From Rhea pennata (Eukaryota > Chordata > Aves > Rheiformes > Rheidae), in assembly GCF_028389875.1 (NCBI RefSeq), contig NC_084682.1, forward strand, positions 4,040,001 through 4,104,000: 64,000 bases of DNA, given 5' to 3'. Each line of letters opens with the position of its first letter. The first letter of the stretch is position 1. The notes under the pieces are model-generated. The model was not told the DNA's origin. It saw only the letters and a program-made list of their open reading frames with translations, and did not search any database. The translations under genes and the position numbers were made by a program. Shown piece after piece: positions 46,796 through 61,491 of this stretch.

Positions 46796-48451
46796 AGTTG
46801 CCTGTTAAAGGTCAGGGGAAAAATAAAAAGGTATTTAATATCTCTAGAGGCTTTTGCTTTAGTGTTCTGTATTAAGTCCCTCTAAAGGAAAATACAGAGG
46901 ATTGGAATGACATACAAATTTCTGTCACTTAAGGACTGCAAACCTGAACGATCCAGGAGATGGTGGAAAGAAGAATGGAGTAAAGGAATGCAAAACAAGG
47001 GGAGAAAGCAGAGGGCCAGAAAGCTGTACCAGCAGTCCTGAAGGTCCCTTTAATCTGTAAAGCTACGAGATGCTTTGCTGGGCAGTAGCTCTTTTATTAT
47101 AATGTTAGCTCTGAACTTGTTGAGCTTGCACAGAGTAGTCCTAGTGATCAGTTCCTTAAAAAGCAGAAAGATAATCTCTTTCTGGCTGAAGTTTCCATTA
47201 TGGCATACGAGATGATCAGTGAGAAAATCTGTGGCCCATAGGTGAGCTGAGTCATGGCAGAATACAAAGAATTACGTAAAAGAAGGAAATAAGATAACAG
47301 ATAAACATACCTGTTCTCCATCTGATCTAAATATAAATAAAAATACATTCTGTATTTCTGGTGAGCGTGTGTGTGTGTGTGTATATACACACAGGTACAC
47401 ATATGTGTGTATACATACATACATATATATACACACACACACATACATACTGTATTTCTGGTATAGTTCTACTTAATTCCAAATCTCCATTAGGAATTGT
47501 CAAAACTGGCTGTTATTCTCTGGCTCAAGTAAAGGGTTCCCATTATTATCAATATTTGTTAATTAAAGACTGCTTTGTAAAAATATGTAAGAGCTTGTAT
47601 TTTGTCTGGAAAGAAAAAAAATTAAGACAGCCTTTCATTTTCTGAGAGAGCTTTTGATTTTTCAATGTTTTAATGTAAGATTACTTGAAGCTAATCTTCA
47701 TTTCTGTAAGAGTTAAAATCTCCTACAGCAGTCAGCTTTACAATACGAGTGTCTAGCTTTCTGGATGACCACCCCAAGTTTGAAATGTCCCAAATCACTG
47801 GTTACTTTTGGAACTGTTGATGGTAATTTTAAATCCAGAGATACGAAAATAAAAGAATTCTGGTTGTTACTTGCGTAACATTAACAGATATGGCCCCATT
47901 TGCTGTCATACTTCTAGAGAATTAAGATCAGGCTTCAGCTTCTGAAAACAGGGAATATTTTCTCATCACAGAGGGTTGTGGGTAATACACCCAACAGAAC
48001 AACAGAATTGAGGCTGGTTTCTGATTACAAATGCAACTTAGTGGATTTAGCAAGGGGAACTATAGTGTTTGATTCTGCAAGCTCTTAATGTGCAGACAAA
48101 ACCAGAGCTTTCTCTTTCAAGTGTTGTGTGGCTACATGTTGTTGTTCTTGGTTCTGTGTTGAATTTATGTGTTTTTGTAGACTCACATCATGAGGATCAG
48201 AAATTGCGCTTACGGCGTCAACTGTCTTGGCCTTCTCCATTCAGGTGAGTTAAATTGGGCTTTTGGCAGAAATTAGAACACTTGTACATTCTCTCTCGGT
48301 TTCTGTGCCCAGGAGGCAAAAGGGGCGCTGTGAAATCCCATTCTCTTCAGCTTGCACATGTTAATATAAGAAGAAACCAACTGTGTAACACTATTTTCTT
48401 TTTCCTCCTTACAGGGTAATTGTTTTGGATCAGAGAAGCTCTCCTAAATGA
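19062..48451 (+). CDS. TEX14: TEX14, testis-expressed intercellular bridge protein with ankyrin repeats and pseudokinase domain
   Basis: TEX14 keeps germ-cell intercellular bridges open by binding CEP55 and blocking abscission. Thirty-three coding exons join in frame to 1510 codons plus TGA, close to mammalian length; coordinates are in the exon entries. Ankyrin repeats lie at about residues 20-130 and a protein-kinase-like domain at about 205-510. In the latter VTVK (Lys267) survives, the catalytic HRD is HRS (368-370), the DFG position reads NLE (388-390), and the PE of APE remains (SPEV), so it should be a pseudokinase. The CEP55-binding GPPx3Y motif is GPPSSDY at 812-818. The C-terminal half is acidic and low in complexity. 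The protein ends [12 protein letters not shown], like the mammalian RIIVLDQ end. The gene runs head to head with RAD51C, and intron 1 after the first coding exon hosts three U3 snoRNA genes. Exons 14-17, 21 and 30-31 are the least certain. Confidence 0.95.
19763..19791 (+). promoter_or_regulatory. Distal sequence element of U3 copy 1 (CCAAT plus octamer-like)
   Basis: ATTGGT (inverted CCAAT) at 19763-19768 and ATGCAAAC (octamer with last base changed) at 19784-19791, about 200-230 bp before the RNA start. This is where vertebrate snRNA-type enhancers sit. Equivalent sites lie at 20836-20864 and 22674-22702. Confidence 0.65.
19930..19947 (+). promoter_or_regulatory. PSE-like element of U3 copy 1
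   Basis: GTGACCGTGAGCTGGGGG lies at -62 to -45 from the U3 start, the position expected for the SNAPc-binding proximal element, and partly fits the vertebrate PSE consensus. Copies at 21003-21020 and 22841-22858. Confidence 0.65.
19992..20202 (+). ncRNA. SNORD3: U3 small nucleolar RNA, copy 1
   Basis: U3 guides early 18S pre-rRNA processing in the nucleolar SSU processome. The 5' end AAGACTATACTTTCAGGGAT is the near-invariant U3 5' domain that pairs with pre-rRNA. It is followed by a CCACGAGGAGGAG segment, a B-box-like GAGCGCGAAGC, the C box TGATGA at 20145-20150 and the D box CTGA at 20194-20197 in GGGCTGAGTGGT. Its 211 nt is close to human (about 217). The 3' hairpin CCGTTCTCGCC...GGGAGAGAAC is preserved. 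It lies sense-oriented in a TEX14 intron but has its own promoter. It carries C at 20088 where copies 2 and 3 carry T. Confidence 0.95.
20222..20234 (+). terminator. 3' box of U3 copy 1
   Basis: GTGCAAAAGTAGA, 20 nt after the RNA 3' end, contains AAAAGTAGA, which fits the AAARNNAGA core of the snRNA 3' box. Copies at 21295-21307 and 23133-23145. Confidence 0.75.
20241..20800. other. Spacer between U3 copies 1 and 2
   Basis: No gene seen. It contains a short imperfect duplication of CGTGCCGTGCTGTCCCT near 20379-20420 and a CR1-like scrap at about 20540-20600. Confidence 0.6.
20540..20600 (+). mobile_element. Possible CR1 LINE scrap
   Basis: GGAACTTCGGGGGTCACCTG followed by GTCCGGCCCCCTGCT resembles the common CR1 phrase '...GGTCACCTGGTCCAACCCCCTGCT'. 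Recognised by memory only; short. Confidence 0.4.
20801..21323 (+). repeat. U3 gene unit, copy 2 of 3
   Basis: Same unit as 19728-20240. It shares about 10 extra bases of 3' flank with copy 3 (TGGGAGTGGG) that copy 1 lacks. Confidence 0.9.
21065..21275 (+). ncRNA. SNORD3: U3 small nucleolar RNA, copy 2
   Basis: Identical to copy 3 over 211 nt and different from copy 1 at one base. All conserved boxes, the promoter elements and the 3' box are intact, so it is expected to be functional. Confidence 0.95.
21324..22638. other. Spacer between U3 copies 2 and 3
   Basis: About 1.3 kb without a recognisable gene. It holds a weak internal repetition (GGGAGAAACTCCTTAATGTTG near 21864 and GGGAGAAACTGCTTAATACTG near 21974). 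No splice-phase-compatible exon was noted. Confidence 0.6.
22639..23161 (+). repeat. U3 gene unit, copy 3 of 3
   Basis: Same unit again. The spacers before copies 2 and 3 (about 560 and 1315 bp) show no resemblance to each other, so only the gene-sized block was copied or homogenised. Confidence 0.9.
22903..23113 (+). ncRNA. SNORD3: U3 small nucleolar RNA, copy 3
   Basis: 211 nt with intact 5' domain, C box and D box, identical to copy 2. It lies 206 bp upstream of TEX14 coding exon 2 and shares its strand. Confidence 0.95.
23320..23434 (+). CDS. TEX14: TEX14 coding exon 2 (ankyrin)
   Basis: Encodes [20 protein letters not shown] then [12 protein letters not shown], a clear ankyrin repeat. 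The acceptor is TTCTAG, and it ends in phase 2. Confidence 0.95.
23743..23908 (+). CDS. TEX14: TEX14 coding exon 3 (ankyrin)
   Basis: Encodes [20 protein letters not shown] and [17 protein letters not shown], the second ankyrin repeat. The donor is GTATAT, phase 0. Confidence 0.95.
24641..24777 (+). CDS. TEX14: TEX14 coding exon 4
   Basis: Residues 140-184, starting [13 protein letters not shown]. The acceptor is TTTTTTAG and the donor GTAAGA. Confidence 0.93.
25457..25538 (+). CDS. TEX14: TEX14 coding exon 5
   Basis: Residues 185-212, ending NIYSFGFGK, which resembles the glycine-loop region of the kinase fold. Confidence 0.93.
26014..26144 (+). CDS. TEX14: TEX14 coding exon 6
   Basis: Encodes [19 protein letters not shown] and [20 protein letters not shown]. 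The acceptor is TTTCAG and the donor GTGAGT. Confidence 0.95.
26659..26772 (+). CDS. TEX14: TEX14 coding exon 7 (kinase-like lysine)
   Basis: Encodes [17 protein letters not shown]. Lys267 sits where the ATP-binding lysine of kinases would be. It ends phase 2. Confidence 0.94.
27203..27326 (+). CDS. TEX14: TEX14 coding exon 8
   Basis: Encodes [20 protein letters not shown] then [18 protein letters not shown], resembling the alpha-C/hinge part of kinases. Confidence 0.95.
28309..28487 (+). CDS. TEX14: TEX14 coding exon 9 (degenerate catalytic loop)
   Basis: Encodes the [11 protein letters not shown] loop, with Ser where the catalytic Asp should be, and [10 protein letters not shown] at the DFG position. 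The acceptor is TTTCAG and the donor GTAAAG. Confidence 0.95.
28969..29038. repeat. Perfect tandem duplication, 37-bp period
   Basis: GACAAGAAGAGGCTTTAGTA and the next 13 bases at 28969 recur unchanged at 29006, in TEX14 intron 9. Confidence 0.9.
29487..29638 (+). CDS. TEX14: TEX14 coding exon 10 (activation segment)
   Basis: Encodes [16 protein letters not shown] then [19 protein letters not shown]. It keeps the PE of the APE motif. It ends at ACA G before GTATAT; reading on into the intron stays open to 29841, which is not coding. Confidence 0.95.
30360..30550 (+). CDS. TEX14: TEX14 coding exon 11 (kinase-like C-lobe)
   Basis: Encodes [17 protein letters not shown] and [18 protein letters not shown], ending the kinase-like domain. 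The donor is GTGACT, phase 0. Confidence 0.95.
30783..30933 (+). CDS. TEX14: TEX14 coding exon 12
   Basis: Residues 510-559, starting [17 protein letters not shown]. Acceptor ATTACAG, donor GTGAGT, phase 1. Confidence 0.9.
31280..32259 (+). CDS. TEX14: TEX14 coding exon 13, long exon with CEP55-binding motif
   Basis: The longest exon (980 nt, residues 560-886). It carries [15 protein letters not shown], a helical [16 protein letters not shown] segment and [10 protein letters not shown] at 32035-32064. GPPx3Y is the known CEP55-binding motif of TEX14. Confidence 0.95.
33405..33508 (+). CDS. TEX14: TEX14 coding exon 14 (predicted)
   Basis: An open 104-nt segment between TTTCAG and GTGGTGAG that encodes a basic stretch ([14 protein letters not shown]...). 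It is accepted because its phase (0 to 2) is exactly what the next exon needs. Similarity to mammalian TEX14 is weak here. Confidence 0.65.
34593..34639 (+). CDS. TEX14: TEX14 coding exon 15 (predicted)
   Basis: 47 nt encoding [15 protein letters not shown] between CTTACAG and GTAAGT. It fits phases 2 to 1 and aligns loosely with the segment before EVKEMA in mammals. Confidence 0.72.
35176..35439 (+). CDS. TEX14: TEX14 coding exon 16
   Basis: Encodes [17 protein letters not shown] and [17 protein letters not shown], a close match to the mammalian TEX14 EVKEMAKKAATGQL region. The donor is GTAAGA. Confidence 0.93.
35535..35552 (+). CDS. TEX14: TEX14 coding exon 17, 18-nt micro-exon (predicted)
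   Basis: CTTACAG, then 18 nt (EPSSKA), then GTCAGT. It preserves phase 1, so skipping it would also keep frame. Confidence 0.55.
35998..36098 (+). CDS. TEX14: TEX14 coding exon 18
   Basis: Open 101 nt, encoding [16 protein letters not shown] onward, between ATACTAG and GTATGT. Phase 1 to 0. Confidence 0.78.
36402..36521 (+). CDS. TEX14: TEX14 coding exon 19
   Basis: Encodes [20 protein letters not shown], matching the mammalian CSPESSEDITDEFLTPD block. Confidence 0.93.
37133..37211 (+). CDS. TEX14: TEX14 coding exon 20
   Basis: Encodes [20 protein letters not shown]. The acceptor follows a long C/T tract and the donor is GTATTG. Confidence 0.85.
37945..38035 (+). CDS. TEX14: TEX14 coding exon 21 (predicted)
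   Basis: 91 nt open from GATTCAG-type acceptor to GTAGAA, encoding [20 protein letters not shown] onward. It supplies the 1-to-2 phase change that the next exon demands and resembles mammalian KILGKNAEIL. Confidence 0.75.
39060..39122 (+). CDS. TEX14: TEX14 coding exon 22
   Basis: Encodes [20 protein letters not shown], matching mammalian EETSKESPKELKEKD. The acceptor follows a C-tract and the donor is GTAAGG. Confidence 0.88.
40198..40325 (+). CDS. TEX14: TEX14 coding exon 23
   Basis: Encodes [12 protein letters not shown] and [12 protein letters not shown], two well conserved TEX14 blocks. Confidence 0.94.
40666..40856 (+). CDS. TEX14: TEX14 coding exon 24
   Basis: 191 nt, residues 1225-1288, Ser/Glu-rich and ending SSRLNKL before GTAAGT. 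Confidence 0.85.
42476..42521 (+). CDS. TEX14: TEX14 coding exon 25
   Basis: 46 nt encoding [15 protein letters not shown] between TTGCACAG and GTAAGT. It resembles the mammalian SRLTGLKRLSS block. Confidence 0.78.
42953..43024 (+). CDS. TEX14: TEX14 coding exon 26
   Basis: Encodes [20 protein letters not shown], a strong match to HHIDELPPPSQELLDDI. Confidence 0.94.
43909..43986 (+). CDS. TEX14: TEX14 coding exon 27
   Basis: Encodes [20 protein letters not shown], with acceptor TATCAG and donor GTTAGT. Confidence 0.85.
45510..45627 (+). CDS. TEX14: TEX14 coding exon 28
   Basis: Encodes an acidic segment, [18 protein letters not shown] then [11 protein letters not shown]. The donor is GTATGA, phase 2. 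Confidence 0.87.
45840..45935 (+). CDS. TEX14: TEX14 coding exon 29
   Basis: Encodes [20 protein letters not shown], matching AHSTLDEDLERWLQPPEE. A donor GTTAGT follows AC at 45935. Confidence 0.9.
46415..46462 (+). CDS. TEX14: TEX14 coding exon 30 (predicted)
   Basis: 48 nt encoding [15 protein letters not shown] between CTCTTAG and GTGAGT; keeps phase 2. Confidence 0.65.
46741..46795. repeat. TA/TG/GA compound microsatellite
   Basis: TATATA passes into (TG)n then (AG)n, in TEX14 intron 30. Confidence 0.9.
46934..47043 (+). CDS. TEX14: TEX14 coding exon 31 (predicted)
   Basis: 110 nt, basic/polar ([18 protein letters not shown] onward). The donor GTCCCT is weak, but the length gives exactly the phase needed by the next exon. 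Confidence 0.65.
47366..47450. repeat. Palindromic GT/TA/CA microsatellite
   Basis: (GT)n, TATATACACACA, then TATGTGTGTATA and ATACATA units, ending in (CA)n. The two flanks are complementary and could form a hairpin. Confidence 0.85.
48181..48244 (+). CDS. TEX14: TEX14 coding exon 32
   Basis: 64 nt encoding [20 protein letters not shown], after a T-rich tract ending GTAG. The donor is GTGAGT. Confidence 0.87.
48415..48451 (+). CDS. TEX14: TEX14 coding exon 33 and stop
   Basis: Encodes [12 protein letters not shown] then TGA at 48449-48451; this matches the conserved RIIVLDQ tail. Confidence 0.94.
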
Positions 48452-48921
48452 TGAAAATGGATAGTGAATAAATTCTAATATATCACCTGCTTACTGCAGA
48501 TTGTACAGTATAACATGTGAACTACAACCACGTTTGGCCACACAAACAATTGTAATCCTCAGACTGCCTTTAACTGCAGCAGCAAACACAGAAAAGAACC
48601 TAGTGTTTTACTTTAAAGCAGTTCTTATTTTATGCTATCATAGTATATCAAGGACAGTATCCATAATACTGCAAAACTAAATTGTTTTCTGAATATCACA
48701 TCCTTGTAAGCTTGCTATGCAGTTGTTTTTCCTGTAGGTGCATGCTTTCCTAAGCAAAAGAATTTCTTGCTCTATTGCATTACTCAGTCTTCCAGTATTA
48801 TGGACAAAATGATTGTAATTCTGTAGGCTGCTGTTAAGGCTCTTGTTTAGTTCTCAGGGCTGGCGTGTGGAGTACTGTGTTACAGCCTACATGGTGTGTG
48901 TGTTTTTCCTTGCTCATTAAA
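48452..48921 (+). other. TEX14: Probable TEX14 3' UTR
   Basis: AATAAA occurs at 48467-48472, only 16 nt after the stop, and ATTAAA at 48916-48921. Which one is used cannot be told from sequence; a later AATAAA lies at 50160-50165. Confidence 0.5.
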
Positions 48922-51018
48922 TTTAACAAGGTAATTTCTTGTTTTCTCTTTTCTTGGTGTTTTTGTAATCTAAAGTTGAACTGATTTGACTGATTAATGG
49001 GACTAATTGCTGTGCAGAAAATTAATGAGAAAACGCCAGTGTTATCCAGAGACTGCAAATGGAGCAGTACGTTCACTGCCAGTGTCAGACAAAAATATGA
49101 GAAAACCTTCATTAGTATTATTAAGATATGTCTGTTGCTTAATCAAACTGTACTTTTGGTAGGTTTGATCTGAAGAGATAATTCTGGATATAATTGAACT
49201 CTGAAGAGGCTTTTTGATGGGCACAGCAACTTCATGTTTTAACTTTTCTTGTTACTAATACTGTTTCGGTACAGGAAGCTTAAAGGTTGTCCTGGTACCT
49301 TTGTACCAAACATTAGGGATTTAGCTGCTTTCATGCGGTTTGGGGGTATACTATGTGTTGCACTGTTGTCGTCGTTCATGTACAGAAATTCTGCTTATCT
49401 GTAACTATTAAATTAGTTCATTTGGTTTAACAATACCAGTAAAGTTAAGATTACCATGTTGCCATGTTTGTGGTTTCTTTTATTTTTACTTGTTTTCAAC
49501 TGTTTCCTGCCATTAGACTATGTACTATGTGTATGATAGATAGGTAACGATCAAGAGCTCCTCCAGCAAAGCTGCCACAAACTCAGGCAGATTAAGGGGA
49601 GCTTTCTTTAGAAGGTCTCAAGAAAAGATAAGTGTCCTTCATCCATGCTGGTGAAACAAGATTTTCTTTAGTCATAGTGGTAAAACAGAAGCGCCAGCAA
49701 CAAGGGGGATACTTGGGGGATGACCCGGCTTAACAGCAACGTGAGTGCTGGGGGAACTGTTCACACTTGTGCTCGACACTGTTCTGTCCAGGTAAAAGTG
49801 TAGTATTTTCTAAACTGGGCTCGTGGCTTGGGCTGGTCTGCAGGTATGCTGTTTCCTGGGTGTATAAGTCCTGTCCCCTTGCCTCGGGCAGAGAAACTGA
49901 ACTCTGATGAGAGCTGCCCGTACAGAATCCTCGTTTACGTTGGCAAGGCACCGCAAACAGCGTTGTGTTACATTGCAGCTTGCTGCAAGTTTCAGAACAG
50001 CCAGTAACGACAAACGCATGCAAAAGGTAAATCAAATTTGTTGTGTGATTCTGTCCTCAGTAGCTTGCTAGTCATAAATGGCAAGTACGTGGAGGTCATT
50101 TCTTCTCGCTTCAGCAAAACCCTATGAAAGTTGCCATATTCTGTAGGCTCACTGAATTAAATAAAAAGAGTAATTAAAACTTGTTGGACTGCAGCAACAT
50201 GGTGGAGTGAAGGAGGCACACATACTTCAGCGTGCACATAATTATATACCACTCTGGTTTGCAACACGTGGAATCTTTTTAGCTTCTTGGACTTCTTTCT
50301 CTATTTTATCTATCAAACCAAATGGTGAACAGACTGAACTGTTTTCCCATCTCTTTTTTAATCTTCATGTGGAGAGTTTTTACATCTGTTGGTAGAGAGC
50401 AGTTCTGGTAGTCTAGCCTGCCTGCTGCCCTTATTGAGGTCAGAACACAGCAGTTAGACACCTCAGTTGTTCAGCTGCTTATACATTTGCAAAATTGAGT
50501 TTAGCATGAACGCAAATCATCCTGATAAAATAAAGCATGGACACAAAGCTGTGATTAACAGGAAGAATTAAACAAGGACCAGTGAAAGGCAGCAGAAAGG
50601 ATCAGAGGGGCTCATCTAATGCTGTTTCTCAGCTTCCCTAAGAATGGAAGGACAATTAATTAAATTAAGGTGCTGATACTGAGCTGTTCTAATTCCTGCC
50701 TGAGACGTGAGCCTGTGTGTGTGCTGTTCTGCATGTACGAAAGTGGGAGAAAGGGAAGTCGGGATGGGGATGTGAGTGAGGGCAGGTGTCCCATCCTTCC
50801 CCTCCCGTCCTCCAGTGACACGGTGCAGCTGCAGATGCTGATTTTATTTTCTTTTTTTTTTCTTTTCCTTTTTTTTTTTTCCCTTTGGAGGCCCTCCCAG
50901 AACCTGGCACTGAGTTATGAAGTGAAGGCAAGCGATAAAAAAGCAAATGTTAGTTCTCTAAGCAGCCCTGTTCTCAACTCCCTTGTATCTGTCAGACTGT
51001 TCTTCTCACAAGTGTTTT

Positions 51019-51050
<32 letters not shown>

Positions 51051-51590
51051 AATGGCACAGAGGATCTCAAATGTGCAGTGAAGAAAAACTTCGGACACTA
51101 AAATCTCTGAATAATCTGTGCCAGTCTAAATCCCCTTTAGGCCTGCTTATTACCAGGCTGTAGATGCATGCTAGCGGGTAGCAGCAATTCAGCGAGGTGA
51201 CCAACTTTCTCACGTCGCATCCCTCCAGCCCCTTTGCAGATCTGTTGTAAAAGAAAAGGTTGTAGAAAACGCGGAAGGAGGAATCAGTGCAGCGTGTTTT
51301 GTGATCGTCTCTACAGACCATTCGCTATAGAAACAAAACTGCAGAGCGTAGAGTAAACCTTTAAACCTTGTCTTACTGCACACCAGCCTTATTTTGAAAG
51401 CGAATTAAAAGTGTTTAGAATCTAAATGTGGAACACAATTAACTATGGAGGCAGACACGCTGCTGAGGTAGCGTTTTCAAAGAAAGACAGACGAATTTGA
51501 AGAAAAAATCTTACAGGATTGCTGCTTTTTCTGAGTCTTGCATTTAGAAGTCTTTTATCCTTAGGCTCCCGAGTTGCATAACCTGCATTG
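48922..51590. other. Intergenic region after TEX14
   Basis: No exon recognised on either strand. T-rich tracts occur at 50850-50880 and 51020-51050. A candidate AATAAA (plus) lies at 50160-50165. Confidence 0.5.
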
Positions 51591-51599
51591 CAGCCCGGA

Positions 51600-52420
51600 A
51601 AGGTATTATTTGCCGCTCGTGTAGCTGAACGATCTGCTCTGAGATGCGCGAGACGGCGGCAGTGATCCCGCGGCTGTGGACGCCGCCGGTTCTGCCCCGG
51701 CCCCCAAAGGCTCCGGCTGCTGTGGCAGCAGAGGCTCCGTCACGCCTTTTTTCTTAGGGGTTTTTAATAACCTGTGTTCTTAGCCTGGTTGGGGAATTAG
51801 TGAATTTAAGGCCTTTCCTTATTGCTTTAGAGGTAAATAATGGCGCGCCAGTCCGGGCGGCCGGAGGGAGCTGCGCGGCAGAACCGGGCCCCGCCGGCGC
51901 GGCGCGGTGCAGCCAGTCGAGGGCCTGGCGCGACGGTGGCTGGGCAGGGCCCTGGGGTATTGGGCCTTGAGGGAGAAGTATTTCCATTTTCTTGAAGGAG
52001 TCGTGACCCCCCCCCCCCAGGCGTGGGGAGTTGGAGGGGAGACCTAAAGGGGAGGGAGGGGAGCAGCACGATGGCTGCCAGGGCCCTTCCCGCCCGCCGA
52101 GGCGCTCGGGCCCGCGCAGGCCGCGCCGGGCCTCCTTCGCGGGCGGGAGCCGAGCGCGTGTCCGACGGGCTGGCGGCGCCCTGCTGCGCGGTGCTCGCGC
52201 ACGAGGGAGCCGCGGGCGCCGTGGGGCCGGCTGCGGGCGCCGTGGGGCCGGCGGCGGCCGCGCTGGCGGGGGGGCCGAGGGCTCCCCGGGGCGCCGGCGC
52301 CCTCCCGGCCCCGGCCCTCCCGGCACAGCGGGGCCTGGGGAGCGGCGCCCCGCGGGGTCATGAGCGGCTCTTCACGCCGAAGGGATGAAGAATGACTTAA
52401 AGGGAAATAAATCAATCAAT
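51600..52420. promoter_or_regulatory. Orphan CpG island between convergent genes
   Basis: A CpG-dense block lies between the 3' ends of TEX14 and DOC2B, where no annotated gene starts. Open frames here are Pro/Arg/Ala/Gly-rich on both strands and look like GC-content artefacts. A short duplication (GGGCGCCGTGGGGCCGGC) occurs near 52213-52250. It could be a non-coding RNA promoter. Confidence 0.6.
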
Positions 52421-52579
52421 CCCGTGCCTGCGTGCTGCGCCGGCTAATTGAGGAAATTGATTTTTTTTTTTTTTTCCTGGCTGCTGCCTGGCGCCTGCAC
52501 CCAGCTGCCCTGGGCATCGCCGCTCCTGGGCGAGCCGGCCTCCCGCACGCACACCCAGACTGCACAGGCTCATTTATAT

Positions 52580-52689
52580 AGATACACACACACACACAGA
52601 TACGTATGTATACAAATGTATATACATTCTATATATATGTATATGTACATATATGTATACATTATGTATCTACATCTGTGTGAGTGTGT

Positions 52690-52765
<76 letters not shown>
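52580..52765. repeat. CA/TA compound microsatellite
   Basis: Alternating (CA)n, GTAT/TATA units, a long (CA)n near 52691-52722 and a (TA)n near 52731-52762. Confidence 0.9.
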
Positions 52766-52904
52766 ATTAAAAATCAATTAAAAGAGCCTTGGCCTGGCGT
52801 GAGGGCTCTGTGCCTGGTTGGGGGGGGGGGGGGGCATGACGGCTGCTGGGGAGGGAGAGGAGGAGGAGGGCTGCTCCTGCCTTGGGCTTGAATATTTGCC
52901 TTTT

Positions 52905-52923
52905 TTTCTTTTCTTTTCTTTTC

Positions 52924-52979
<56 letters not shown>
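52905..52979. repeat. (TTTTC)n followed by a long poly-T tract
   Basis: About eight TTTTC units run into more than 30 T. Homopurine on the other strand. Confidence 0.9.
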
Positions 52980-52984
<5 letters not shown>

Positions 52985-53159
52985 GTTCGATCATTTGGGG
53001 TTTTTTTTCTTTGGTTGGTTGTATTATTTTGCTCCCTATGGTCCACCAACACCGTGCAGCATGGTCCGGGGGGGGGGGGGGGGGGGGCATTAAACCATCT
53101 CAGCCGGACCCGGCAGGAGCAGGCGCAACACGATGGCCGGCACCTCTGCAACCAGCCTT

Positions 53160-53317
53160 GCGGGTTTCCATCCCTTTTTATTCTTTTTTATTAGGGGGTT
53201 CTCATTATAAATATTAACAAACGTGACAAAAAAAAAGTACACAGCTTGGTAATAATGCAAATACAAAAGTCCGGGAGGAGGCTGGCGAGGACGGTATTTC
53301 TGCAGCCATCACACAGG

Positions 53318-53355
<38 letters not shown>

Positions 53356-54371
53356 ATAATAAAAACAACACCCCATCGGTAGGATCCGTGCCCGGTGCCC
53401 ACGCAGCGGGGAAGAGCGGAGGGATGACGGGAGGGAGGAGCCGTGGGAAGGCCGGGCCATGTTACAAATAGTAAAAGGTATTAAAAAAAGACCCTAGGAA
53501 TGGTTTCCCCCCCCCCCCCCCCCTCCCCCCCCCCCCAAAATACCCATATCAAACGAAGTGTCACACTATCGCAACGCTGGAAAAATAAAATAAACAGGTT
53601 CAAGGGATCCGGTTGCTCCCCGAGCGGACTCCAGCGACACGCACAGGCACGCACACGGGTGGAAGCAGTAGGTGCTCGGTCGCCGGCGCGGGTGCCGAGG
53701 GGCAGCGCTTCGCAGGCAGGGTTAGCTCGGTTGCCTGGGGTTTTTTTTTTTTTTTTTTTGCAGGCGAGCTGGTGCCTGGTGCCTCGGGCCCCGGGCAGGA
53801 TTGGGGGGGGGGGGGGGGGGGGTTGCACCCTTGCTGCCCAGGGCTGTGCACAGCGCGCCCCGTCGCTCCCTCGGACACGGAAAGGGCAGAGTAAGGGAGG
53901 CGGAGGGGGCTGCGGAGGAGCTTTAACTGCATAAAGCCCGCTCAGGCGGAGACGGCAGAGCACGACAGCCCCCCCGGGACGCGGCCGGGCACCTCGGCCA
54001 GCCCGGGCGCTGCTTTAGTGGCCGCTTTTGCTCACAGCAGGGACACAGAGGCGGACGGGCGCATTTCATGTTGCCACTGAATCATTGCAAGGCAGCAAGA
54101 CGGCGGTTCAGTACAGCCAAGAGTCGGGACACAAGTCGGAGTTTTTGTGCATGCAGGCTTGGTGTGCGCGTGTGGGCGCGCGTGTGCAGGTGCACGGTGC
54201 ATGCATGAGTGTCCAGGCACGGGGGGTGCGGACACGCGTGTGCATGCATGGCTGCGCACACATGCGTGTGCATGCACACGCATGCACCTGTGTGTGTGCG
54301 TGCAAACGGGCACGGAGAGCCTGGGAACGCCGCGGGGCGCCCCGGCGGAGCACGTCCCTGCCGCGGGGTCT
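53160..54371 (-). other. DOC2B: Probable DOC2B 3' UTR with poly(A) signal
   Basis: AATAAA on the minus strand at 53177-53182 lies about 1.2 kb past the DOC2B stop. The region contains homopolymer runs (A about 43 at 53321-53354 region, C at 53508-53536, T at 53740-53759, G at 53803-53822) and a TG/CATG-rich tract at 54150-54310. Confidence 0.6.

Positions 54372-61491
<7,120 letters not shown>

Noticed and set aside
51754-52415. Open frames of 121-190 codons in the orphan CpG island
   Set aside because: Composition is typical of GC-rich noise on both strands, with no recognisable domain and no splice context.
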